Positions 50,665-62,833 of a DNA stretch of 64,000 bases are shown one piece after another (the first letter of the stretch is position 1; every line of letters begins with the position of its first letter). The notes below the pieces were generated by a model, which was not told the DNA's origin, did not search any database, and saw only the letters and a program-made list of their open reading frames with translations. Source of the DNA: Adineta vaga (lineage: Eukaryota; Rotifera); the NCBI GenBank assembly GCA_021613535.1, contig CP075493.1, forward strand, positions 9,672,001 to 9,736,000, read 5' to 3'. The translations under genes were made by a program, and so were the position numbers.

Positions 50665-53600
50665 ATGCTATCCGTAGATAGCATAGGTTTATGCATGATC
50701 ATTCTACTGATCATAAGTGGAATAGAAGGTAAGACATTTAAATATAGCATAACACCTAAGCAATATTTCTAAATTCTTATGTATCGTACAACGAAGAGAT
50801 ACTGGGTGATTCCATGATACTTGTGATACGTTTACACCGACTCTCATCAAATCGTTTGAAACTTTCAGGGCGTGTGTAATAATCAGTTCTAAGACTTTTT
50901 TGTTCTTGGACAAAAGTCATAGGACGTCTTTTTCAAGAACTGTAGCCCAAATACAAAGTACTCCGGAACCTTTTTCAAGGTATCTTATGCTTTCTAACAC
51001 ACGTAGTTTTGCACTACTTTGTGCTATGGAAATTCTGATGATACATTTGGGTTCCTCATCATCAGGACTATCAGAATCACTACTTTTTAAATGTTTTTGG
51101 ATTTTTCTCTGAACGATAGGCCTCTAGAAACCCATTTCAAAAGGCGAGTATTCCAGGCTCAAAATCTGCATAAAAAAAGAACTCTGGACTTCGGGAAGTA
51201 TCTCATTTAATAGAGCATCAAAAGATCTGTCGAACTATTTGTGCGCTGTCGTGGGGAGTGAGATTTCACCGAGAGCGGGTGAGGGTGTGGGTGGATGGGT
51301 ATATCTTCTTCACTCACATCCACACCCACCACACCCTCAAGGATGTTTCTCATTTTAGCTATAACAGTTAATCAACCTAAACTTTGTCCTTCTGCAACAT
51401 GGAATGCAACAGCAATCACTTTTGCAGACAACAATACAGTTGGCACATACCCTTATGGTATTTTCATAAACAACAATAACATCGTCTACGTTGCTAACCA
51501 ACAACTTAGTCTGGTTCAAGTATGGTTTAACGACTCTTCAGTTCCAACAACACTCACTGTTAGAAACAACACTTATCCAGTGAGTCTGTCTGCCACTGAT
51601 GATAGCACTATCTATGTAGATAATAATAATTATGGTGTGGCTACATGGACATTTAATCAATCAACCAATATTTCCACATTATACACTGGTGGAAAATGTT
51701 ACGATCTTTTTATTGACAAGAACGATTCTCTGTATTGTTCTTTACGTGGCTATCATCAAGTGATTAAACGATCACTGAATAGCAGTGATAATCAAGTGAC
51801 AATTGTTGCAGGCGGAAGTTGTTCTGGATTTATGGGCAATCTACTTAATTCTCCTTCCGGAATATTTGTTGATATCAATTACAATTTATATGTGGCCGAT
51901 TACGGGAATCATCGAATTCAACTCTTTCAGTCAGGAAATTCGAATGCAACAACAATAGCTGGAGCGGGAGCACCAGGAACAATTATACTTAACTATCCTA
52001 CAGATGTGATAGTTGATGCTGACGGTTACATATACATTGTGGATCAAGTTAACAATCGTATTGTTGGATCGAGTCCCAATGGCTTTCGATGTGTAGTTGG
52101 TTGTCTTGGCTCTAGAGGTTCTGCACCCGATAGATTATATCTTCCGTATAGTATGGCTTTCGATAACTATGGCAATATTTTTGTTGTCGACCGTTGCAAT
52201 CATCGTATTCAGAAGTTTCTTTTGGCTACCAACTCTTGTGGTATGTATTTTAACAAGCAACTTTCATAGTGAACAAAAAATCTTGCAAACCTTTGTGATT
52301 TCGCTCTCGATCTCTATTCTCCACTTTTATCAGTACGATTTTTCAGTAAATGGAAAAGTTTTAGAAGTCATGTTCATGTCGACAGAGCGGCAGTTCACAT
52401 TGATTAACCCTCAATTATTAACTTGTCTCATTAGCATTCTTATAATATTTATTATACAATCGAAGAGAATAATTTCTATTAAATATCATGTCTGTTAATT
52501 TAGATGCAATCACTGTCACTCAAGAAACATCGACATCATCTGTCAATCTTGGTAACTAAAATCTTTAAGACTTTATTTTGTTGTATTACCGCTATTGTTT
52601 CTAGTAGCGAGTTCAATAAATACTCCCGTCATGTCTCGTCAACAAAGTATGTACTAGCTTTGTGTATCGTTATGTTATATGTAACGAAAGCTAACCTTAC
52701 ATATCTAGAAATATAAATGATATTAGAAACGACTGCAGCCACGTCGATGAAATGAGGGAAAAATATTCAGGAAGATAATGAAGTAGGACTATTGGCAATG
52801 AGAGAAATATGTGTTTGTAGTTATTGATCGCATTCAACAGCATGCGCTTTTTTACTAAGGCAGTTTTAAGAAAGAGAGATGTAACAGATTCAGATAGTAC
52901 TTAACACAAATGAGCGATGTTGAAAATCTAATACATTTAGTTTTCCTGTATTTGAATGACTTACTTTTCTACAAAAACTTTCCATACAGATATCTCCTGT
53001 AATCAACCGAAACTCTATCAAAATGCATCGTGGAATCCAAATGCTACCACTTTAGCAGATGCCCGCATAGTTGGTTTAGAGCCTATGAGTATATTTGTGG
53101 ACATAAATAACACGATTTATGTTATCAATTGCGATAATTATCATATATACGGATGGTTTGAAGATGGTATCTCGTTTTCCAAAGACATCTTTGAAAATTT
53201 TGCATATCCGAATAGTCTATTTGTCACAGCTACTGGAGCTGTCTTTGCTGACAGTGGTTACTTGTTAGGTCAAGTAAAGCAATGGTCATTAAATGCGACA
53301 AGTAGTATTCCTGTAATGTATGTGGCACGATCATGTTATGATATTTTTATTGACATAAATGATACTATTTATTGTTCTTTGACTGACTATCATGAAGTCG
53401 TCTCTAAATCATTGAATGAAGCTTTAGATACAGTGACAATTGCTGCGGGCACTGGTTGCAGTGGATCAGCATCATATATGCTTGCATATCCTCAAGGAAT
53501 ATTTGTCGACATCAATTTTAATATATACGTGGCAGACACCGGAAACTCAAGAGTTCAACAATTTTTGCCAGGCAAAAATCAAACAAAAACTATGGCTGGT

Positions 53601-56600
53601 AATGGAGCACTAGGAACCATTACGCTTCGTTGTCCAGCGGATGTTATGTTGGACGCTGATAATTATTTATTCATCTTGGATGCTTGTGATAATCGTATCA
53701 TTGGATCGGGACCAAGTGGTTTTCAGTGTATAATAGGCTGTTCTAATCAAGGGGGTTCCGGAGCTGACCAACTGCTCAAATCTCATTCTATGGCATTTGA
53801 CAGTTACGGCAACATTTATGTAGCTGACTATGGAAACTCTCGCATTCAATTATTTCTCTTAGCGAACTATTCAAACAGTAAGTTTTACTGAATATTTTTC
53901 ATAGTTTTGCTTACCGAAACATTACCATTGGATTTTATCTTTTGCTAGCAATAGAAAGACAGATCCTGTATTTCTTCAGACTATTGTTGTGCTCAATTTT
54001 TAGGCTCTTTGATATTTTCTCAAATATTTGTTCTCAATTTCAACAACGATAAAAAAATTTAGTTTCTATCATATATGCCAAAATCAAACGATAAATTGCT
54101 GAACAATCAATTCTAAAACTTTGTCTCTTTCTCTAGATGACACAACAACTGATGCCACAACATTCGACACTACGATTCTTGAAGAGGAAACGACAGCCTC
54201 CAAAGGTTTCTTCATTTCGATTTTCTTATTCGTATGCTTTTATCGATTATTTTCATAGCACAATCATCGACAAGCACCCATAACGAATCGATCTCATCAT
54301 CAATCGAAACTAGATCATCTAATATCGCCTTATCGACTACTGCAACTAGCACCTCAACTACCATGATTACATCCGCAGTCACAATTACTACGTCCACATC
54401 ATCACTCTCACCAGCTAATCAAGGTATATTCGTCGTTTACACATTCCATCACTCTCATGATGATCATTTATCTTTTCTCCTTCTTAGCTTGTTTTTCACC
54501 TATCATTACATTAATTCCAAGCACATCATCACTATCATCACCATTACAATATCGACGAAGTCAAAACTTTTCTATCAGTTCGTATCTTCAACTCAACTGT
54601 AATCTTTCACTTTCGACTACCATCAAATGGGTGATTATCAACTGTACATTAACTTGTTCTTCTCCCCCAATCCAACTACCACAAACACTTCTCACAACAT
54701 CCTCTGAACTCTTTATTCCAGCAAAAACACTCACCTACGGAATTTATCAACTCGTACTGACAGTCAAGATGGCTGCTGCTTCTCATTTGTCATCATCGAC
54801 TTCTACATTTATCAAAATCACTCCATCAGCTATCACAGCAAATCTCATTCAATTCGGTACTTCAATGATTACACGCGGATATCAACAACAATTCACTCTT
54901 GATCCTGGCTCATTCTCTCTTGATCCTGATGCACTCACATTTGATCCTACTGTATGTTTTCTTTCTTTTCTCCTCTTCTCTACTTTTGATTGTTCAATAG
55001 CATTGGAAATATCAATACTATTGTCGAATCTATAATCAATACAATTTTCCCAACAGCGCTGGAAACCTATTGTCGATTGATGATCCTCAAACTGATCTTC
55101 TCAATCCATCATGTGTACAACAACGATCAGGTATGTTCTTCTTTGTTCATCAACATCTTTGCTCATCCAACACAAAACTAGGTAACGCTTCACGATTACA
55201 ATACAGTGGACCATCGACTTCACCTATGTCTGCATTGACTCTCCTATCTCATGCACTCACATCCAATCAGACGTATCAGTTCATGGTTCATCTACAAAAT
55301 CTTCGCAACTCATCTTCACAAGCAACCGGTTATCTTCTTGTTCAAGTCGAAGACTCTCAACCTGAACTCATTATCATCGCGTAAGTTGTTGTTTCCCTAC
55401 CATTTGTTCAATCTGAATGGTAATGCCTTCTGTCTAGTTGTGTCATATCCACATTATGTGTTCCAAATCAAGAATATCAGTTTGTCAATCCGACCACACA
55501 AGTCGCTCTTTTCTCACTCTGTGTCGATGCATGCACATCCATCAGTAACATCACATGGAATATCTATCATGGCATGATCAATACATCCAACAATGCTATG
55601 CAATGGACATTCTTCAATCAAATCAATCAATATCAAAATATTTGGTTCTTCGGTAACTCATACATCTGTACTATCTCACTTTTGCACATCATCATTCATT
55701 TTCTTCTTCAAAGGTACAAACACAAGCAATTTCACTTCGACAAACAACTTATTTCTTACTTATCCATTGATTAACTTTTGGCGATTCGAAGTTGTTTATT
55801 TCTTCGCACAACAATCAAGTCTCAGTGCTATGAACTTCAAAATCAACAAATCACCTCAGAATGGCTCATGCACGATCTCCCCACACAATGGCACAACATC
55901 CACTCTTTTCACCGTCACGTGCTCTCAATGGCAAGATGATGATGACATCCAAGATTATTCATTCTATAGTATGTCAAACATCATCTCATCATAGAACAAT
56001 GATATACCTCTATATCTCTAATCATTTCCTATCATTCAAAGGTTGGACAACTCATCCGAATGAACGAATGATCCTGACTTTTTCATCACTACCATCGATT
56101 CAATTGAGATTACCAACTGGAAATGCAAACACTTCATTCGTTCTACACATCTCTGCTGAGATTCGAGATACATTGAGTTGTGTGACAGAATACAACATGT
56201 CGTCAGTCATCGTTCTGCCCGATTCTGCACAAATCACGAGTCTCGTCGATAGTCTCCAACAATCAAGTGGCAGTGGAATCACGAACAATCCCATTGTTCA
56301 AATTCTTGCCAGTGGAAATCCCACTATAGTTGGTCAAGTGATCAATTCATTATCACAACAACTCAATCAACTCAGCAGTGAAACTGTTGACAATGCTGTT
56401 GCAAGTAAGTCACCCGATGGAGACAGTATCGAAAGAATGAATGATCCTACTCTTAGATGGTGTTCCTGCATCGAACATTGCTGTCTCATCATTAGATGAT
56501 ATAACTACTACCACCTCTCAAACATTAGTAAGTCAGTTTTTCTTTCATTTCTCACCATTTTTAAGCTGAACAAAACTAAACAATGACACAGAAGTGAATC

Positions 56601-59600
56601 TATGTACATTATCTAGTCATCATCCTCAATCAATGCATCTGCATTCGATCAATTCAACAAAGAACTCAATGCATTTGCAAGTGTTCGAGATTATCTCATC
56701 TCATTCACAACAAATATCGTCTCTTCGACTTCTAACAGTATCAAACTACAAGCATCATCTCTAGCACAACTCACTCAAGCCACCAATCAACTCACACGAT
56801 CCACTTCGGTAACATCGTCTATCTCATCATTTTCACTTTCATTCGCAACTCATCTTCACATCTAGATGATTGCTGCACAAAAATGTCATGAACTAGCTGT
56901 GACATTGCATGCCATGGCCACGAAAATTCCATTCGAAGATGTTCAATCATCTGCTACACAAATTGCACAATGTGCTAGTAATGTCTTGAATGTAAGCATA
57001 TCGAATGCACAGATTTTTCTAGATAAAAATACATAAAACAATCACTCACCATCCACCATTATCTTCTTCTTCTAGGCTATCAATGGTCCACTGCAACAAC
57101 GAACAACTGTACTTGATCTCGACTCATCGAGAGCAAACAGCTTCCCCACTGATTATGACACTGATCTCGAATCAGAATGGAACAATCCAAGTATTATTTT
57201 CTCATTCCTCTAGCTCTCTCTCTGCACACATATCTGATCATGTCACATTTGATATTTAGATTTGTTTGGCGATGCCACTGATCAATCATGGGATTCATTG
57301 CAAAACAATCGCAATCTCTACTACCAAAAACAAACGGCAACTCAAATTTCACTTCTCACAACACAAACAATGTCATTGTTGACAGCAGCAATCAATATTC
57401 ACTTGAACATTGGTCAAAATCTCGTCATCAATACACCTTCAGTCTATCTCTCACTTGAAACTATTTCTATCAGTACACTTTCGAACAAGTCTATCCAACA
57501 GATTGGCACATCTCATTTTCACATTCCATCCATTTTTCAACTCAATACAACACACAATGAGATCATCTCTCTTCGAGTGAGTCATCATCTTCTTTCGATC
57601 ATTTCTAAACATTCTTCCTTCTAGTCAATGATGGAACCACTTGCATCGTCTGGTAATGCTTCTTCACAATCCAATACCAATCTCTCACGATCGATTTCTC
57701 TCTCACTTCTGGATTCCAATGGACGACCGATTCCTATTCGAACAAGCATGGATCATCCTATCGAACTCATCATTCCTCGAGATCCATTCTTACTCATTCC
57801 ACCCATGTCATTACAAAATGTCACTGCACTCAATGCAACAACAACATCACCTCATCATCAACTATTCAATCTTCATTTCATCAGCATCACTCATTCACTC
57901 ACTGTCTCCGTTCATTTCGAAATGCAACCATTGAACATTACTCTTGCTTATTTGTTCATCTATCGATTCGATACTTCACCCATTCTCAACACTTCACATG
58001 AACAAATCGATGGTTGGACTCTCTTTTGTCCTCACAGTAAGTCTTTTTTTCTTCATACTTCATCAAACATTGCTTTCCATCTTTCTCATCCTATGTAGTC
58101 CTCACAAATGACAGTACTTATACTTTTTTCATTGATAATCACAAAACAACTGATCATCGATCAATCATCTTCGGTTTGAGACAACTCAATGCAACAGAAC
58201 AAACAAATGCATGTTCCAACTCTTCATCACTTCAACAACCACCGATCACTGATCAACCATTCAACTTCACAGCCAACTATCAACTTCGTATCTTCACATC
58301 AGGTTGTTACTATCTCGATGCAAACAACAACTGGCAATCCAATGATGTGCTAGTATGTTCGATCAGTGCATGTCACATGTTTTATGAGAAGTATGTACAG
58401 TGATGATGTTTCCTCGCTTAGGTTGGATCATTGACCAATCATCGACAAACTCAATGCTTGTCAACACATCTGACAACATTTGCAGGTGGATTTCTTGTTC
58501 TTCCTGCACCCATCAACTGGAACTATGTCTTTGCAAATGCTGACTTCACTCGAAACAAAACCATCTACATCACACTCATTTGTGTTACTGCTCTCTATCT
58601 TCTGCTACTTGTCTATACAAGATACAAAGATAAGAAAGATCTCGAAAAACTCGGCGTCACTCCACTTCCTGATAATCAACAATCAGATGACTATTTCTAC
58701 CAGATTCTCGTCTTCACTGGTCATCGAAAACATTCTGGCACAAGTTCCAAAGTAATATCTTGTCTTCTTACCGACAGAGAAAAGATAATATGCTATTTGA
58801 TTCATGTCTAGGTTCATTTCATTGTTGCTGGTGATGATGATGAGACACAAGTTCGAACATTCGCTGATCCACATCGAAAGATCTTACAACGAGGTGGCAT
58901 CGACGCATTTGTTATGACTGTTCCCAAGTACAGGCCACTCTCATCCTTCACTTTTCTCTTGAAATGACTTCTTCTCTCATATAGATCCTTGGGATCATTG
59001 AACTACATTCACATTTGGCACGATAATACAGGTGAAGGAACATCAGCATCTTGGTTTCTCAAATACATCATTGTCAGAGATTTACAAACCATGGACAAAT
59101 CCTATTTCATCTCTCAACGATGGTTCGCTGTCGAAAAAGACGATGGCATGGTAAGTGATGTTATCTTATGAAGAAAAAGAGCTTGTCACTAGTTACCTCC
59201 TCGTCTTCTTCGAATGTCATAGATTGAGCGTGTACTACCAGTTGCAGGCGAAGATCAACGACGAGAATTCTCCTATGTTCTATCGAAACAAGCATATCAT
59301 AGTGTATCAGAAGGACATCTCTGGTTTTCGATCTTCTCTCGACCACCTTCGAATCGATTCACTCGTGTTCAACGATGCACTTGTTGTTTTGTTTTGTTGT
59401 TAACATCGATGCTTCTCAACATTCTCTACTATGATCAAGTTGCACAAGCAAAAGCAAATGTCAATACAGATGGTCTGGCATTTGGTCCACTACATATCAC
59501 TCCTGAACAGGTTTCATCTCTTGCTCTTCATTTATCATTCTTCATTCACATGCATGTTTCTCTCTCTTCAATGATTTAGATCAGTATTGGTATCATTGTT

Positions 59601-62260
59601 GAACTTCTCTCATTTCTTCCAAGTATTTTACTTGTTCAATTCTTTCGTCGTATTCAATCAAAACGAATGCATCGACAACTACCACCTTTACAACAAGCCA
59701 TCTACAAAATCAAACAACGACAACAACCGATGCCGTTACCGTACGTATTCTCACTTCTATTCTTCAACTCCAGTCACAATATCATCGATTTAGTGACACG
59801 AACGTCGAGATAAACACAAAGAAACGATCACAAGTGACATTTCCATGGTGGTGTCTCTTCATTGCTTATGCTTTGTCATTGATCATCGTTGGAGTATCAA
59901 TGTTTTTCATAATTGTTCGTGGTATCGAGTTTGGTGATCTCAAAACTCAGAAATGGTTGACATCACTTCTCAGTGGTTTCTTTTCATCCATCTTTCTCAT
60001 CCAACCAGCCAAAGTATCTACTCACTCTCTTCACATCGACAACCATACACTTCTCACTCTTTAGATCATTGGCTTAACTATCATCTTTGCCTTCTTCATT
60101 CAAAATACAGACAAAGATCAAGAAGCAGCCGAGTTCATTGACGAAGATCATCCTCAACTCAACAATGATGAACAATATCTGCATTCACTACACAATGATT
60201 CACCATTTCTCCATCGATCCAAAACTCGACCTCATCGTTTGCATCAAACTGAACTTGCTTACATTCCAGATCGACGATTGAAAGAAATACAAATGTGGTC
60301 GATCATTCGAGAGATCTTTACTTATTTCACCTTTCTTGCTCCTCTTTGTCATCACCTATTCCAACAGTAATCAACATGCATTCTATCAAGTTCATCATCT
60401 TCGACAATTCTTTCACAACACCAAACAGATCAACAATGATTATACAAAGGTGAGTCAACCCTCCTCTTCCATCACTACTCCAAAGAAAAGACAAAGCTTC
60501 ATTGTTTAGATTTCAACTATCGATCAGTATTGGAATTGGTTAGAAACGAGTTTTATTGACAATATTCGTGCACAACAATGGTACAATGGAGATCTACCTA
60601 GAAATCTCTCTGGTTTCATCAATGACAAATCTAATCGATTAATTGGATGAATTACAATGAGACAACTTAGAATTCAATCACATTCATGTCACTTCAAATC
60701 ATTCTCATCCATGCAACATCTCTTCACTCACTGTACTCATGACTATAGTTTCTCCGATCAAGACAAACAATCATCTCAATCAGGATGGACCCCTTATCTT
60801 CACTCAAACAATCAAACATCGACGAAATCATTTACTTCATCCATTCAACAAGCATTTCACTATCAAACAAGTGATCAACTAGACACATATCTCACACTTG
60901 CCAATCATCATGCATACAATAGTGATGGATATGTTTACGAGTTTCGTGGTCGTCTCGTTGATCTTCGAACAAATCTCTCACAACTTCATCAACTACAATG
61001 GATCGATAGTCAAACACGAGCTATCATTATTCAGTTTAGTTTGTACAAGCCAAATGCACAACTCTTTACTTTCGTCACACTTCTCACTGAATTTCTTTCC
61101 ACCGGTGGTCTTCAACCACAATCTCGCTTTGAACCCATCACTTTTCATGGTACTACGATCATGTTTCTTTCGTGTAGTCTTCCTCACATGCTCGTTTCTC
61201 TTCTCTTTAGTGTTCAGATCATTGTCACAATTGATTTGTACCATCTTCTACATGATGTTCATTGTTCATATGATGAGTGGAGAAGTGAAATCGGTGATGA
61301 AACTGAAAATGAAATACTTTTGTCAATTCTGGTCATTGATCAATGTTGGCATCATTGTTTGTTCATGGACAAATGTTGCCATTTACATCTGGCGATATCG
61401 TGAATCACTTCGCATCGGTCAACTATTCGAAGAAACCAATGGATATGTTTTTATCAATCTTCAATTAGCTGTCTATATCAATGATCTCTTCACATATTTA
61501 CTCGCATTTTCATGTTTCTTTGCAACAATCAAGTTCGTAAAACTGTGTCGTTTCAATCATCGTCTCATGTTATTTGCACGAACACTTCGATATGCTGCCA
61601 ATGAACTTCTTTCGTTCGGATGTATGTTTGCCATCGTATTCATGGCATTCGTCATTCTCTTCTATCTCTTGTTTGTTTGCAAACTATCGACTTGTGCAAG
61701 TTTATTACATACGACACAAATGTTATTCGAAATGACATTGATGAAATTTGATGTACAGGAATTGAGTGGTGCAGCAGCATTTCTTGGTCCATTTTGTTTC
61801 AGTCTCTTCATCGTCATTGTCGTATTCGCTTGCATGAGTATGTTTCTGACAATTATCAATGAGAGTTTTCGTGCGGTGAGAGATGCAAGCAAAATGCAAG
61901 CAAAACATGATCAACATATCTTATCATTTATGCATGACAAACTACAACGATGGATTGGCATGTGATGAGATGGATCATTTCGAGATGCAAATCGAAATAT
62001 CTTTTGTCTTTTGATTTAGGTGTTGGAAATGACAATGATCTGTATCGGTTGGAAACAACAAGAGATGAAGAAATGAAATCGAAATATTATGATCCAATCA
62101 GTCATTTTCCTGATAAGATGGATGAACTGTTGGATGCATTGAATCGAGTAGGATAGTTTGTTTTGGAAGCTCATTGATGCAATTTTGCGTGTTGTAGGTG
62201 TATATGGATCAACAAAGTTCTATATCAACGAAAGAATCACAATCAATGCCTTTGATGTGA
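50665..62260 (+). CDS. NHL-repeat polycystin-1-like protein (REJ-GPS-PLAT-PKD channel), disrupted copy
   Basis: Thirty exons, phase-consistent except exon 26, would encode about 2,820 residues. Exon 1 (50665-50728) is a signal peptide. Exons 2 (51359-52240) and 4 (52990-53877) each encode an NHL beta-propeller, with repeats such as PSGIFVDINYNLYVADYGNH. Exons 3, 5 and 6 are Ser/Thr-rich linkers. Exons 7-18 give a REJ-type region (HWKYQYYCRIYNQYNFPNS; FWRFEVVYFF). The GPS motif ends STHLTTFAGGF (about 58300-58490), followed by a membrane helix and a PLAT domain (58640-59150). Exons 23-30 carry polycystin membrane segments and the channel domain, with RQLRIQSHSC, KYFCQFWSLINVGII and a pore/S6-like part near 61720-61870. 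Lesions: an extra base near 60335 and an in-frame TGA at 60648-60650. The last introns are 61958-62019 (GC-AG) and 62148-62197. Polycystin-1-like proteins are cell-surface or ciliary receptors/channels. This copy may be a pseudogene. Confidence 0.85.
50729..51358 (+). other. Long first intron with possible inserted repeat sequence
   Basis: At 630 nt this intron is about ten times the usual size in this window. Its body is less AT-rich than surrounding spacers and has no polypeptide I recognise; a 69-codon minus-strand frame (50704-50913) has no known domain. It ends with a G-rich tract and inverted repeat 20 nt before the acceptor. A dispersed-repeat or mobile-element insertion is plausible but unproven. 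Confidence 0.4.
51277..51338 (+). repeat. G-quadruplex motif inside an imperfect inverted repeat
   Basis: Four GGG runs occur at 51277-51279, 51283-51285, 51289-51291 and 51297-51299, with loops of 3, 3 and 5 nt, which meets the usual G-quadruplex rule. The same strand continues into a C-rich arm (51317-51338, ending CACCACACCCTC) that can pair with the G-rich arm. The tract includes TGTGGG, the repeat reported for bdelloid telomeres, but only one clean copy. Confidence 0.65.
60335..60335 (+). other. Probable 1-nt frameshift in the polycystin-like gene
   Basis: Up to ACC TTT (60329-60334) the frame reads conserved MWSIIREIFTYFTF. Downstream the conserved frame resumes one base later as LLLFVITYSN. 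Exon 26 (60065-60449) is 385 nt, one more than a multiple of three, while both flanking splice sites are phase 0. Uncorrected, the frame stops at TAA 60368-60370. Confidence 0.75.
60648..60650 (+). other. In-frame TGA in the polycystin-like gene
   Basis: Exon 27 reads SNRLIG, TGA, then ITMRQLRIQSHSC. The block around the stop corresponds to the conserved polycystin segment in which a Gly is followed by a basic-rich RQLR motif, so the stop lies inside coding sequence. A TGG (Trp) to TGA change would explain it. No alternative splice that keeps phase was found to remove it. Confidence 0.75.
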
Positions 62261-62833
62261 AATGCTTGTAGTATGAATGGATTCAACACGGAAAAAGGAA
62301 ACAATTATTAGATGTTGTGAATGTGCTTTACTTGATATATTTATCTTTTTCACTTTGCTTTTTTGTAATGTTCGAGAGAAGTCTGCATGCAACCATTGAA
62401 CTATAATAATATCATCGTCGTATTTACATAGTGTTCTCTTATGGTGTGGGATTGTGCATGAGGTGTCTGTTGAAGATATCTCGATGAGTTAACAAATGCT
62501 TTTATATCTGATTTTCAATAGTCGTTACGAGAGGAACTTGGAATTAGACAAAGTGTTTGTGTCGAGTGTCGGCGATGTACTCATTTCATACTCTTGATAT
62601 TCACTATGCTTACTTTGAGAGATTGATTCATTTTGAAAAGAAAACAAAAATTAAAATAATTACCAGTCCATAAATGTGTTCTTTAACGGTGAAGAGAAAA
62701 TAGATATTAAACTGTATATTGTTCAACATTTTCTAATTTAATTCTTCGTTAGAATATACTCTAAAGGAAAATAATAGTTCTTTTTTTAAGTTGCTCTTTA
62801 GATGAAAACAGAAACCAATTGAAATAAAGATTG
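62261..62833. other. Intergenic spacer between convergent genes
   Basis: AT-rich, 3' UTR sequence of both neighbours. No exon, RNA gene or repeat recognised. Confidence 0.4.

Noticed and set aside
61150-61210. Apparent frameshift in the polycystin channel domain
   Set aside because: A 61-nt GT-AG intron (GTACTAC ... CTCTTTAG) restores the frame and joins conserved sequence, so this is normal splicing, unlike the 60335 lesion.
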